DNA of 64,000 nt from Cohnella sp. SGD-V74 (GTDB taxonomy: Bacteria; Bacillota; Bacilli; Paenibacillales; Paenibacillaceae): positions 124,001 to 188,000 of the forward strand of contig NZ_PVYW01000007.1 in NCBI RefSeq assembly GCF_003001675.1, given 5' to 3'. This document shows, in pieces, positions 1-8,288 of this stretch (positions are counted from its first letter, which is position 1; each line of letters starts with the position of its first letter). Under the pieces are notes generated by a model that was given only the letters and a program-made list of their open reading frames with translations, did no database searches and was not told the origin of the DNA. The position numbers and the translations under genes were made by a program.

Positions 1-1123
1 GGATTAAATCGGCTGGCCCGTTGAATTGATTCAGGTAAGTGCGATGCGGGCCGGAGAACCCAAAGTTGGTGTATTTGTCCCAGTTGATCGACCAGGTCAT
101 CAGCCCTTTCAGACCCGGATAGCCGGCCGCATGGCGCAGCACGTATGTGCCGCCGTAAGACTGGCCTTTAATCAGATAGTCGAGCGCTTTGTGCACGTTG
201 GCAGGGGTGGTGTAGCCGCCCCCGGCAGCTTGAGGGGACGCAGGCAGCCCGATCAGCACTTGGTCTTCCCGCAGCGCAGGAAACAGATTGTTCGGATTTC
301 CTCCGATTGGGAAGCCGGCCAGCAGCATTTCGGCCATGGCGACTTGGAAATCCGCCGTGCCCTGGCTGTACGATCTGCCGTCCAACCCCGTCATCGAGCC
401 GGAGTTGTAATGCTGGACATGCAGATAGTCCAGATCGTTGCGCAGCGCGTAAATAACCGGCAAATAAGCGCCCCAAGGACCGCCGTAGGCAATATAACCG
501 CCTTGCACGTAGGCAGTTTCCGGCGCCATCGTCAGCAGGAAGTCGCTGTTGTAGCTGCCGAGAATCTCTTGGATCGCCGCGATCAGGTTCACGATTTTGG
601 GAGTCGTCGGGCTGCGGAAGTTGGTATCCCCGCCGTTCAGGCTGAGCGAGCTGCCCTCCAGGTCGATGTCGATGCCGTCAAAGCCGTAGGCGTCGACGAG
701 ATTTTTCATCGTTGTAACGAAGGTTTGCTTCGCCTGAGCTGTGGACAGCTCAATCGTGCCGTTAGCCCCTCCGATGGAAATCAGCACTTTTTTGCCTTGG
801 CTCTGCAGATAGTCGATATCCGATTGGAATTCGGCGACAGTAGCGTTGTAAGGAGCGAAAGCCATGTTGCCGCTGGACGGGCCTCCGATCGGCTCGGCAA
901 AAGCTACCTGAATGACATCGAAATCCGGCGAAATATCGCGCAGCCGAATGTTGGTCGAGCCGTTATCGAAGTTGTGCCAGTAGCCGACGATAATTTTGTT
1001 GTTGGGAGCAGCGGCCGCCGCGCGCTCCACGTTAGAACTCTGCAGCAGTCCTGCAAAGGCCAACGCTACGACAAGCGCAATCCGCAAACCCAGCTTCAAC
1101 GAACGATGGGTAATGGCGTACAT
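1..1123 (-). CDS. GH18 chitinase, secreted, 3' end outside window
   Basis: Secreted family 18 glycoside hydrolase that should cleave beta-1,4-linked N-acetylglucosamine chains by substrate-assisted catalysis. 374 codons are visible and the reading frame is still open at the left edge. Residues 1-38 look like a signal peptide: a basic start, a hydrophobic core near 12-28 and an alanine-rich stretch near 35-39. The barrel begins near residue 44 (VGYWHNF). The family signature DGIDIDLE lies at 149-156, so E156 is the expected proton donor and the assisting aspartates are present. A late barrel-strand motif, LMTWSINWD, lies near 341-349. The ATG at 1123 is preceded by GAGGAGG at good spacing. Chitin-binding or fibronectin modules, common in such enzymes, could lie outside the window. 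Two cre-like boxes upstream suggest catabolite repression. Confidence 0.93.
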   Translation of the reverse strand, partial: MYAITHRSLKLGLRIALVVALAFAGLLQSSNVERAAAAAPNNKIIVGYWHNFDNGSTNIRLRDISPDFDVIQVAFAEPIGGPSSGNMAFAPYNATVAEFQSDIDYLQSQGKKVLISIGGANGTIELSTAQAKQTFVTTMKNLVDAYGFDGIDIDLEGSSLSLNGGDTNFRSPTTPKIVNLIAAIQEILGSYNSDFLLTMAPETAYVQGGYIAYGGPWGAYLPVIYALRNDLDYLHVQHYNSGSMTGLDGRSYSQGTADFQVAMAEMLLAGFPIGGNPNNLFPALREDQVLIGLPASPQAAGGGYTTPANVHKALDYLIKGQSYGGTYVLRHAAGYPGLKGLMTWSINWDKYTNFGFSGPHRTYLNQFNGPADLI

Positions 1124-1160
1124 TAATTTTCCTCCTCAAAATAATAGAATGAGTCCTCTT

Positions 1161-1174
1161 GGAAAACGCTTACA
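1161..1174 (-). promoter_or_regulatory. cre (CcpA) box candidate, chitinase proximal
   Basis: GGAAAACGCTTACA matches the Bacillus cre consensus TGWAARCGYTWNCW at 13 of 14 positions (first base G instead of T). It lies about 40 bp upstream of the chitinase start, where bound CcpA would hinder transcription. The match is seen in the sequence; CcpA control is inferred. Confidence 0.55.
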
Positions 1175-1352
1175 AGGGACGAAACTCTCTCTGACGCCGT
1201 ACCACCTCCTTAATCGGTGAAAATGCAAAAAAACGATGAATGCTCGCCGACCGCTGGCTCGTATAAGCATCGTCTGTTGGTTCGAATACCTAAATTGTAA
1301 ACGCAATTTGCCTTCTAAAAAGGTCAAAATCTTCTACTTGAGGGGGAAAATT

Positions 1353-1366
1353 TGTAAGCGCTTTTA
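1353..1366 (-). promoter_or_regulatory. cre (CcpA) box candidate, chitinase distal
   Basis: TGTAAGCGCTTTTA is a near-palindromic cre-like sequence about 230 bp upstream of the chitinase start. Together with the proximal box it would allow cooperative catabolite repression. It also lies just beyond the 3' end of the decayed XRE gene. Confidence 0.5.
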
Positions 1367-1407
1367 TAAGTGGGGACTTCGAAAAATACCCGGGACGAGG
1401 ATAGACG

Positions 1408-1566
1408 TTACTCCTCTTCTACCGAGACAATAAGCTGATCAACAGTAATATTCAAGGCTTCGCAGACTTGTTCCAGCGTGCGTATGTAAACCCTGTCCAC
1501 AGAATCAGAGCAGAGATGATTATGCATACGACATGGCACAGCATTAACGCTGATGAAGAACCCCTA
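1408..1566 (-). pseudogene. XRE-type regulator remnant (C-terminal part)
   Basis: The minus strand is open between a TAG at 1564-1566 and a TAA at 1408-1410. It reads as the end of a Cro/C1-type helix-turn-helix protein: MHNHL followed by RTLEQVCEALNI and VDQLIVSVEEE, which resembles the last recognition segment and terminal helix of small XRE regulators. The N-terminal half of the domain is absent, and in its place lies the hairpin at 1555-1581. No ribosome binding site precedes any start. I read it as a decayed fragment; a very short functional peptide cannot be excluded. Confidence 0.5.
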
Positions 1567-1581
1567 TCTCAGGGGTTCTTC
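1555..1581. terminator. perfect 11-bp hairpin between small ORF and XRE remnant
   Basis: GAAGAACCCCT pairs perfectly with AGGGGTTCTTC across a 5-base loop. It overlaps the stop codon of the small ORF that follows the sensor kinase, so it could terminate that transcript. No clear T-run follows on either strand, so it may instead be a stem-loop that protects or processes the RNA. Confidence 0.5.
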
Positions 1582-1741
1582 AACAAATCGCTAATCGTAT
1601 AGCTAGCGGATAGGGTTGAACGCCGAAGGTTACGGAATCTTGATTGGCGTCGCTCAGTTCATCGTAACCCACTTCAATCCCCTGTTCGCCAAAGTATCCA
1701 ACGGTATAGTCGGGAACGTTGGACTCGCTGCCGATGCTCAT
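1580..1741 (-). CDS. small ORF of 53 residues, translationally coupled to sensor kinase
   Basis: The ATG at 1741 overlaps the TGA of the upstream sensor kinase (ATGA), an arrangement typical of translational coupling. The product would be a 53-residue soluble acidic peptide (MSIGSESNVPDYTVGYFGEQ at its start) ending PLAIRLAIC. I do not recognise a family. There is no signal peptide or membrane segment. It could be a small real gene or the start of a longer gene truncated at the hairpin that covers its stop. It has no ribosome binding site of its own that would argue for independent expression. Confidence 0.4.
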   Translation of the reverse strand: MSIGSESNVPDYTVGYFGEQGIEVGYDELSDANQDSVTFGVQPYPLAIRLAIC

Positions 1742-4700
1742 CCCCGTCGTTCTATGGGCTCGTAAGCCTCCGCGCGTCCGTCCGGAATGACGAACGACAC
1801 AATCGTTCCTTCTCCCGGTCTGCTGAAGATGGATAAGCCTTGCCCGTACAACTGAATCAACCGGCGATGCGTATTGGCCACTCCGATTCCTCCCTTGCCG
1901 CGCAGGGAGGAATCCAGCAGCCGTTCAATCTGTTCCGGGTCCATCCCCCATCCGTCGTCGCTCACTTCGATTTTAACCGCTCCTCCTTCACGGACGATTC
2001 GCACCCGAACGGTACCGCCGACATTCCTGCCAAGCGCGCCGTGTTTGACGGCATTCTCCACGAGCGGTTGAACGGACAGCGGGGGGACGAGCAGGACGAG
2101 ATCCGGCTCCACCTCCCAGACGAGCTTTAACCTGTCCTCGAATCGGGCCTTTTCTATCTGCAGGTAGGCTTGAACGAGGTCAAGCTCATGGGCCAACTCT
2201 ACCAATTCTCCCGTGTTCAGAAAATCGAAGCTGATTCGCAGGTAAGAAGCGAACGCGTTGCCCAGCTTGCGCATCTGCTCCGTATCGATCTCGCTCAGCG
2301 CCATAATCGAATTCAGCGTATTGAACAGGAAATGAGGATGGATCTGGGCTTGCAAATAAGCGGCTTCCATCCGCAAGCGCTCATTGACGGACTGCTTAAG
2401 AGAGGTTAACGCCCGGATGCGGTATTTCAGCTCCAACGCGTCTACCGGTTTGGTGACGTAATCGCTTGCGCCGGACAGGAAGCCGGCATAGATGTCGGCA
2501 GGCTGGGTGCGCGCGGTAAGCAGCAGCACCGGAAGCTCGGAGACGGAATAACGCTCCCTGACTTTTTGCGTCAGCTCGTAGCCCGACATTTGCGGCATCA
2601 TCACGTCGGCGATCACCAGATCCCACGGTCTGGCGCCGAGCAGATCGAGCGCTTCGCGGGCGGATTGAACCGTAGCGACACGATACGGCTCCTGCTCCAG
2701 AATGCCGACAAGCACGCTCAGATTGATCGGATCGTCGTCCACTGCCAAAATATGAATCTCCTTATCGTTCAATAGAGGAGGGATCATAAGGGAAGCCGCC
2801 GCTTCGCTGGCTGCGATGTCCGTTGCCGCCAGGCTGGCGAACCGCTCCTCCGTCTCTTCCGGGAGCCGCTGCTGGATAGGCGCGACGGCGGGCAATTCCG
2901 CAACGGCCTGCGAATCCGCGAGCGGCAGATCGAAGCTGAACACCGAGCCTTGTCCCGGGGAAGAGCGAACGGTCAAAGCCCCTCCGTGCAAATCTACCAG
3001 CTGCTTGCAGATGCTCAGCCCCAGTCCGATTCCCCGGCCGTCGCTGATTCCGGGCGCCCCTTGCTCGTAGGGAAGGAATACCCGTGCCTGCGTCTGCTCG
3101 TCCATGCCCACTCCGGTATCGGTCACGCGGATGACGGCCCGTCCGTTCCGGATTTCCGCGGCGACGGAGATCGTTCCTTCCTCCGTATATTTCAGGGCAT
3201 TGTGCAGCAAATTGTACAAAATTTGCACGAGCCGTTTCTCATCGGCCAGCACCGGCGGCATCGATTCCGGGATATCCGTATACAGCCGAACGGCTTTGCC
3301 TTGAATCATGAAGTGAAGCATGCCGATGACACCCGGCACGAGCGCCTGCACCTGCAGCGGTTCCTGCCGCAGCGCGATGCGATGCTCCTGCAGCCGCGCG
3401 ACGTCGAGAAGATCGCCCAGCATGTGGGACATGCGGCGGCTGATCGTGATCAGCAGCTCCATGTCCTTCAGGCTGCCCTCGTCCAACTTGGCCCGTTCCT
3501 TGGAAACCACGTTCTGTGCGATGTTCATAATGCCGTGCAGCGGCGTTCGCAGCTCATGAGACGTATTGGCGAGAAACTGGTCTTTCAACTTGTCCGCCTT
3601 TTTCAACTGTCGGTTGAGCGAACTGTTCTCGTTGGCCTGGCGGAAATACTTTTTGAACCAGTAAGCGGCGAACCCGATCATCGTCACCATCAGGTCGATC
3701 GGATAATAAACGGTGGTCACGTCGATGGTCGATTCGAATACGCTCCAAGTCAAGTTGGAAATAATGCCGGCCGCGGTCAGAAGCAGGAACGCGACGTCTT
3801 TGTCGTTTCGATTTTTGACGATCATCGTGCCCACGATGTAGAAGAGCCATACGTACGGAATGAGATATACGCCGATAAAGCCGTAAAAATCGACGAATGC
3901 GTGAGCCCAGGAAGCGGGCGCCGCGACCAGTACTCCCGTCAGGCAGACCAGCAGCGCCGTATAGGCGCTTAGCCATGCATTGCGGGGAGGAGCCGACGAC
4001 AGTCTGCGAAACAGCTTGATCATAAACAGGTTCTGCCAGAGCAGGGAGATCAGTCTGATTTTGATTAACCACGTATAAGATACGGGGAGCAGAACCTGAA
4101 GCAGATTGTCCTGGCCGGACAGCAGGGCCAGCCCGACGGACAGCGTAAGCAGCGACATCGTCGACAATGCCCGTTCCTGCCGATTGAACAAATACAAAAT
4201 GAAAGCGTAAAGGCCGTGCAGCAGCAAGATCATGATCGTAACAAGCTGGGAGCCGATGGAAAACCACCGCACGCTGTCGATCGAGGCTTGCGAGCCGAAA
4301 CGGATGGATCGCATGATCCCTCCGTTGAACGGTTCGTCGTAATTGGCTGCGCGAATAAGCACGTCCAGCTCCGTCGTTCCCGCTACGGTATAAGAGGCGG
4401 TGTACGATATATTGCGCGGCGTATATTCTCCGGCGCTCGAAGCGGGCTTGCCGATGTCTCCTTCGGATACGCCGTTGATCTCGACGGCGGAAGAGGCTTG
4501 TATGTTCTTGATCCACAGCGCGACGGGTCGCTTAAGCGGATCGATCAGAATGCGCAGTCTGTACGTCCCGTATCCGTAAGAAGTGCCGGAGTCCGGGTTC
4601 AGCGCTTCTCCCCAGTCTCCCGGAACCTCTACCGTACGGAACGGCTTGTCCCCCGCCTGGAGGTCTTCGTGGGTCAGAAGCTGATTCGGGTAAAATTTCC

Positions 4701-4899
4701 ACTGGCCGTTCAGGAAAAAGGTAGGGGAATTGTCCAGGTCGACGCCGCGCATGTCAAGTACCCCGTCCACGGGGCGAGGAGCTTCCAACGTATAGAAAGT
4801 TTGCGACCACACCAACCGCAGGCACAGAAGTATCCCCAACATGGCGATCATAAGGGCGGCGTATTTGAGGACGTTCCGTTTGGCGCTCGTTTTTTTCAT
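1738..4899 (-). CDS. hybrid sensor kinase: 7TM, HisKA/HATPase, REC, LytS-type kinase
   Basis: Membrane sensor kinase of 1053 residues from the chosen ATG (MKKTSAK); a longer start 48 bases upstream lacks a ribosome binding site. Order: membrane segment near 12-31; extracellular beta-sandwich of 7TMR-DISM type, about 40-205; seven-helix membrane region, about 212-415; HisKA with phosphoacceptor H448 in TSHEL; HATPase with the asparagine box near 563-567 and DTGVGMD at 594-600; receiver with D721-D723, phosphoacceptor D765 and K817; then a second, LytS/YesM-type kinase core with PHFLFN at H856 and its own HATPase (N949). All key residues of both cores are present, so two kinases and one receiver share one chain. 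No cognate response regulator is adjacent. The stop overlaps the start of a small ORF. Confidence 0.9.
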   Translation of the reverse strand: MKKTSAKRNVLKYAALMIAMLGILLCLRLVWSQTFYTLEAPRPVDGVLDMRGVDLDNSPTFFLNGQWKFYPNQLLTHEDLQAGDKPFRTVEVPGDWGEALNPDSGTSYGYGTYRLRILIDPLKRPVALWIKNIQASSAVEINGVSEGDIGKPASSAGEYTPRNISYTASYTVAGTTELDVLIRAANYDEPFNGGIMRSIRFGSQASIDSVRWFSIGSQLVTIMILLLHGLYAFILYLFNRQERALSTMSLLTLSVGLALLSGQDNLLQVLLPVSYTWLIKIRLISLLWQNLFMIKLFRRLSSAPPRNAWLSAYTALLVCLTGVLVAAPASWAHAFVDFYGFIGVYLIPYVWLFYIVGTMIVKNRNDKDVAFLLLTAAGIISNLTWSVFESTIDVTTVYYPIDLMVTMIGFAAYWFKKYFRQANENSSLNRQLKKADKLKDQFLANTSHELRTPLHGIMNIAQNVVSKERAKLDEGSLKDMELLITISRRMSHMLGDLLDVARLQEHRIALRQEPLQVQALVPGVIGMLHFMIQGKAVRLYTDIPESMPPVLADEKRLVQILYNLLHNALKYTEEGTISVAAEIRNGRAVIRVTDTGVGMDEQTQARVFLPYEQGAPGISDGRGIGLGLSICKQLVDLHGGALTVRSSPGQGSVFSFDLPLADSQAVAELPAVAPIQQRLPEETEERFASLAATDIAASEAAASLMIPPLLNDKEIHILAVDDDPINLSVLVGILEQEPYRVATVQSAREALDLLGARPWDLVIADVMMPQMSGYELTQKVRERYSVSELPVLLLTARTQPADIYAGFLSGASDYVTKPVDALELKYRIRALTSLKQSVNERLRMEAAYLQAQIHPHFLFNTLNSIMALSEIDTEQMRKLGNAFASYLRISFDFLNTGELVELAHELDLVQAYLQIEKARFEDRLKLVWEVEPDLVLLVPPLSVQPLVENAVKHGALGRNVGGTVRVRIVREGGAVKIEVSDDGWGMDPEQIERLLDSSLRGKGGIGVANTHRRLIQLYGQGLSIFSRPGEGTIVSFVIPDGRAEAYEPIERRG

Positions 4900-5047
4900 C
4901 GTGTAAAGTCCTGTCTGCTCCATGCGCTCGGGCCTCGCTTCTCGCATTAATCGTTCCGGAGTGCTCGGACGAACGGCTCAGGGATTTTGCGGGGCGTCGT
5001 CTCGATTTCCTTCAGTATAAATAATCCGGTCGATTATGCCAATGAAA

Positions 5048-5094
5048 GAACATCCTGCCCGAAGCGCGAATAAGCGCGTTCATGCAGGATGTTC
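5048..5094 (-). terminator. terminator after UgpBAE-like operon
   Basis: GAACATCCTGC pairs with GCAGGATGTTC, and the loop holds a further GCGCG repeat. On the minus strand the stem is followed by a moderately T-rich stretch (TTCTTTCATT). It lies directly after the last gene of the ABC operon. Confidence 0.7.
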
Positions 5095-5121
5095 GGGGGC
5101 GCCGCGAGCGAATGCCGGCCA

Positions 5122-5940
5122 TCATTTGATGCCGAAGCGGACGAACGAGTCGACGATCTGACGGCGCAGAACGAGGTAGATGAGCAGAATCGGCAGGCAC
5201 GATACGGCGGTCGCCGCCATCATCGAGCCCCACATGTTGGTATCCGAGTTGACGAACATTCGCAGGCCGATTTGCAGCGGAGCGTTCTCCATCTTTTTCG
5301 TGATCAGCATCGGCCATAAGTATTCGTTCCAGCCGTTGATGAACAGAATGATGCCGAGCGAGGCGACAGTCGATTTAATGTTGGGCAGAATGAGCCTTGT
5401 CAAAATACCGAAGTCGCTCTGCCCGTCGATGCAGGCGGCCTCGATCAGCACGCGAGGGAACGAGTTGAAGCTCTGGTACAGCGACAGAATCGCGAAGGTC
5501 GAGACGGCGAACGGCAGTACGATTCCGATCAGCGATTCGTTGAAGCCTAGCTGGTTCACGAGCACGTAGTTGGGGATCATGACCGCTTGAAAAGGGATCA
5601 GCCAGGTCAAGCTCAGCAGGGCGAAAATAAATCCCTGGCCCCGGAATCTCCAGCGAACGAGCGCATACGCGGCCAGCAGGCCGGTCGCGAGCTGGGAGGC
5701 GGTCAACAGCGTCGCGACTCCGAACGAATTGAACATCATCCGAACGATCGGCATCTGCTCGAAAGCGTACGTGTAGTTGCTGAAAATCGGCTTAAGAGGA
5801 ATCAGAGAGGACGTGAATATCTCCGATTCATTCTTGAACGAGGAATTCAGCATCCAGTAGATCGGGAACAGGGCGATCAGGCACATGACGGCTAGCGCGG
5901 CATGCTGCGCGATCGCGAGTCCCGAAAATCGTTTCTTCAT
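5122..5940 (-). CDS. carbohydrate ABC transporter permease (MalG/UgpE type)
   Basis: Inner-membrane subunit of a CUT1-family importer, 272 residues. Six hydrophobic segments are visible, starting with one near residues 10-30, and the EAA loop that docks the ATPase reads EAACIDGQSDFGILTRLILP. The start at 5940 follows GGAGGAG. It is the last gene of an operon with the partner permease, the binding protein, a phosphatase and a phosphoesterase. No ATPase gene is in the operon; such systems often share an MsmX/UgpC-type ATPase encoded elsewhere. The substrate cannot be read from the permease, but the neighbours point to a phosphorylated compound. Confidence 0.92.
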   Translation of the reverse strand: MKKRFSGLAIAQHAALAVMCLIALFPIYWMLNSSFKNESEIFTSSLIPLKPIFSNYTYAFEQMPIVRMMFNSFGVATLLTASQLATGLLAAYALVRWRFRGQGFIFALLSLTWLIPFQAVMIPNYVLVNQLGFNESLIGIVLPFAVSTFAILSLYQSFNSFPRVLIEAACIDGQSDFGILTRLILPNIKSTVASLGIILFINGWNEYLWPMLITKKMENAPLQIGLRMFVNSDTNMWGSMMAATAVSCLPILLIYLVLRRQIVDSFVRFGIK

Positions 5941-5957
5941 CGGGGGCTCCTCCCGTT

Positions 5958-6929
5958 CTAGTTGTCGTAAAAGGAATACCTTCTGGAAAGCTGATTCAAC
6001 GTCAGCGAGATGACCCCGAACACGATGAAGAAGAGCAGGGCGGCCGCGGCGCTGAAGCCGGCGTTCAGGTTGGAGAAGGCGTACTTGTACATCTCGTAGT
6101 AGACGTTGGTCGACGTTCCGTAAGGGCCGCCCGTCGTCAAAATATCGATATAGGCGAACGTCCACTGGCTGGAAAACAGAATGCTCATCGTCAGCATGAA
6201 CAGGATCATCGGCGACAGGAGCGGAACGGTCAGGCGGTAAAACTGCTTCAGGCTGCCGGCCCCGTCGATCGCCGCCGCTTCGTAATATTCCCGATTGATG
6301 CCGGTAAGCGCCGCGGAGAACATAATCGTGCTGAAGCCGACCATTTTCCAGCCGGTGATGAACAGGATCAGCCATTTCGCGAAGCCCGGGTCAGAGAAGT
6401 AGGCGATCGGCTGGCTGATCGCTCCGAGCCGCAGCAGCACGTCGTTGACCAGTCCGTTGGACGGGTGGAACAGCCAGCGCCAGATGGCGCTGACCGACAC
6501 GGGAGCGAGAATCATCGGCACGAAGAAAAGCGCGCGGTAAACATTTTTCATTCGGCCTTCCATCTGGTGAGTAACGGATGCCAGCAGCAGCGGAATCAAG
6601 ATGGAGAAGGGCAGCAGGCCGGCCGTGTAGAACAACGTGTTGCCGATCGACCCGATAAAGCTCTTGTTCTCCATCAGCCTCGCGAAATTATCGAAGCCGA
6701 CGAATTCCGGCGTCGTTCCCGGAACCATGCCCCACTTGTGGAAAGCCAGATAAAAAGTGTTCAACAGCGGGCGGTACATCCAGATGCCCAGCAGCAGCAA
6801 CGCGGGCAGAAGGTACAGATAAGGCTTCAGCTTGCGCCAGAGCTTCGCTCCGTTCAGGCTTCTATTCCGCGCGATCGACGGCTTCCCCGGCAAAGGGGGA
6901 GCATAGGAGGTTTCTAGTGCTTGGCTCAT
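5958..6929 (-). CDS. carbohydrate ABC transporter permease (MalF/UgpA type)
   Basis: Partner permease of 323 residues. After a cytoplasmic lead of about 30 residues comes the first membrane helix (YLYLLPALLLLGIWMY, about 37-52), then five more helices, with the EAA loop reading EAAAIDGAGSLKQFYRL. The start at 6929 has GAAGGGAA upstream. It is 17 bp upstream of the second permease and 14 bp downstream of the binding-protein gene, so the three form one transcription unit. It is expected to heterodimerise with the MalG-type partner. Confidence 0.92.
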   Translation of the reverse strand: MSQALETSYAPPLPGKPSIARNRSLNGAKLWRKLKPYLYLLPALLLLGIWMYRPLLNTFYLAFHKWGMVPGTTPEFVGFDNFARLMENKSFIGSIGNTLFYTAGLLPFSILIPLLLASVTHQMEGRMKNVYRALFFVPMILAPVSVSAIWRWLFHPSNGLVNDVLLRLGAISQPIAYFSDPGFAKWLILFITGWKMVGFSTIMFSAALTGINREYYEAAAIDGAGSLKQFYRLTVPLLSPMILFMLTMSILFSSQWTFAYIDILTTGGPYGTSTNVYYEMYKYAFSNLNAGFSAAAALLFFIVFGVISLTLNQLSRRYSFYDN

Positions 6930-6943
6930 CGCAGTTCCCTTCT

Positions 6944-8263
6944 TTACTGAATCATCTTGTTAATTTCGTCCGCGGCCTTCTGCAGCGTCTCGGCAACATT
7001 GCTGTCGGAGATGACCGACTTGCCGATCGCGTCGGAGAACAGAGTTGTAATCTCCGACGCGTATTCTCCCGGCCAGATCGCGACAGGGTGGATATGCTTC
7101 AACTGTTCGAGGTTGATCCGGTAAAGCGGGTGCTTGTCGATAAAGTCCTTCAGTCCGTTCGGATCGTCCGCCAGCGCCGTACGCAGAGGCAAGTAGCCGA
7201 TCTCCGAGGTGATGATCGTGTAGCCGCGGTCGCTGGTGACGAACTTGATGAACTCCCACACGGCGGCGTTCTTCGTCGGGGTGTCCGGGCGCACGGCGAG
7301 CATGCTGCCGGAGTTGACCGGAATGGACGGCTTGTCGCCGAACTGCGGCAGGCCTGCTCCGTAGACGTCCCAGCCGCCGGCTTCGGACGCTTTGCGAATG
7401 CCGCTGTACAGCGCCGTCGAGGTGATGTACATGCCCATGTTGCCGGCCATGAACTGCTCGGCCAACTCGGCTTCCGCGCCTACCGCGTGAGCGCCGTTTT
7501 GGTACAGGTCCTGCCACATTTCGATCGCTTCGACGGACGCCGGCTCGGCGAATTTGACCGATTTGCGATCTTGAGCGAGCACCTCTCCGCCATTGCTCAG
7601 AATCAGGCCTTCCGTCGTCCAGCCGTTGTTGGGAGCGAGCCCGAAGCCGTCTTTGCCGGTGGCCGCCTTGATCTTCAGGGACGCTTCCTTGATGTCGGCC
7701 CATGTCTTCGGCGCGTTGGTCGGGTCGAGCCCGGCATCGCGGAACAGCTTGCCGTTCATGAAGACGATCGGCGTGCTGAACGTGAAGGCGAGGCCGTACA
7801 TTTTGCCGTCGATCTTGCCCAGTTCAAGCGCGTTCGGCTCGATGCCCTTGAGATGCTCCTCCAGCTGATCCTTCGGAAAAACATCTTCGTAAGCTTTGAA
7901 GCCCAGGTTCAATCTGGAGGCGTCCAGCGTGCTGAACGTATGCTGCACGATATCGACCGCCTTGCCGGCGGAGATGTCGGCTTTGTACTGCTGGTAAGTC
8001 GGATCGGCGACGGCTTCGACGATGACGCCTTTTTCTTGGCCGATGGTGTCGTTGAACTCCTGGATGAGATGCTCCATGCCGGCCTTCATTGTCGGCGCGG
8101 CCAGGCTGTAGGAGTAGAACGTGATTTTGGTCGGATTGGCGGGGTCCAGGGCGGCTTGCCCGGCTTCGTTCGAAGAGTCGGCCGCTCCGGCTCCGCAGGC
8201 GCTCAGGCCGATGGCGGTTGTCGCCGCGAGCAGCGCGGACAATCCTTTTTGCATGCGATTCAT
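6944..8263 (-). CDS. ABC transporter substrate-binding lipoprotein (UgpB-like)
   Basis: Extracytoplasmic binding protein of the CUT1 type, 439 residues, with a lipoprotein signal peptide ending in the lipobox GLSAC (lipidated C23). The mature part has the usual two-lobed pattern (about 45-435), including ITFYSYSL at the start of lobe one and WEFIKFVTSDRG near the end, typical of maltose/glycerol-3-phosphate binding proteins. GGGAGG precedes the start. Its position downstream of a phosphodiesterase-like and a phosphatase-like gene suggests that it binds a glycerophosphodiester or another organophosphate, but that is inference from context. Confidence 0.9.
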   Translation of the reverse strand: MNRMQKGLSALLAATTAIGLSACGAGAADSSNEAGQAALDPANPTKITFYSYSLAAPTMKAGMEHLIQEFNDTIGQEKGVIVEAVADPTYQQYKADISAGKAVDIVQHTFSTLDASRLNLGFKAYEDVFPKDQLEEHLKGIEPNALELGKIDGKMYGLAFTFSTPIVFMNGKLFRDAGLDPTNAPKTWADIKEASLKIKAATGKDGFGLAPNNGWTTEGLILSNGGEVLAQDRKSVKFAEPASVEAIEMWQDLYQNGAHAVGAEAELAEQFMAGNMGMYITSTALYSGIRKASEAGGWDVYGAGLPQFGDKPSIPVNSGSMLAVRPDTPTKNAAVWEFIKFVTSDRGYTIITSEIGYLPLRTALADDPNGLKDFIDKHPLYRINLEQLKHIHPVAIWPGEYASEITTLFSDAIGKSVISDSNVAETLQKAADEINKMIQ

Positions 8264-8288
8264 GGATATAAACCTCCCGAATAGGTGT

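Noticed and set aside
26..1126. Long open frame on the plus strand opposite the chitinase
   Set aside because: The minus strand carries a complete GH18 signature, signal peptide and ribosome binding site; the plus frame is an antisense shadow caused by high G+C.
6917..8284. 455-codon plus-strand open frame
   Set aside because: Antisense to a lipoprotein binding-protein gene with a clear lipobox and ribosome binding site.
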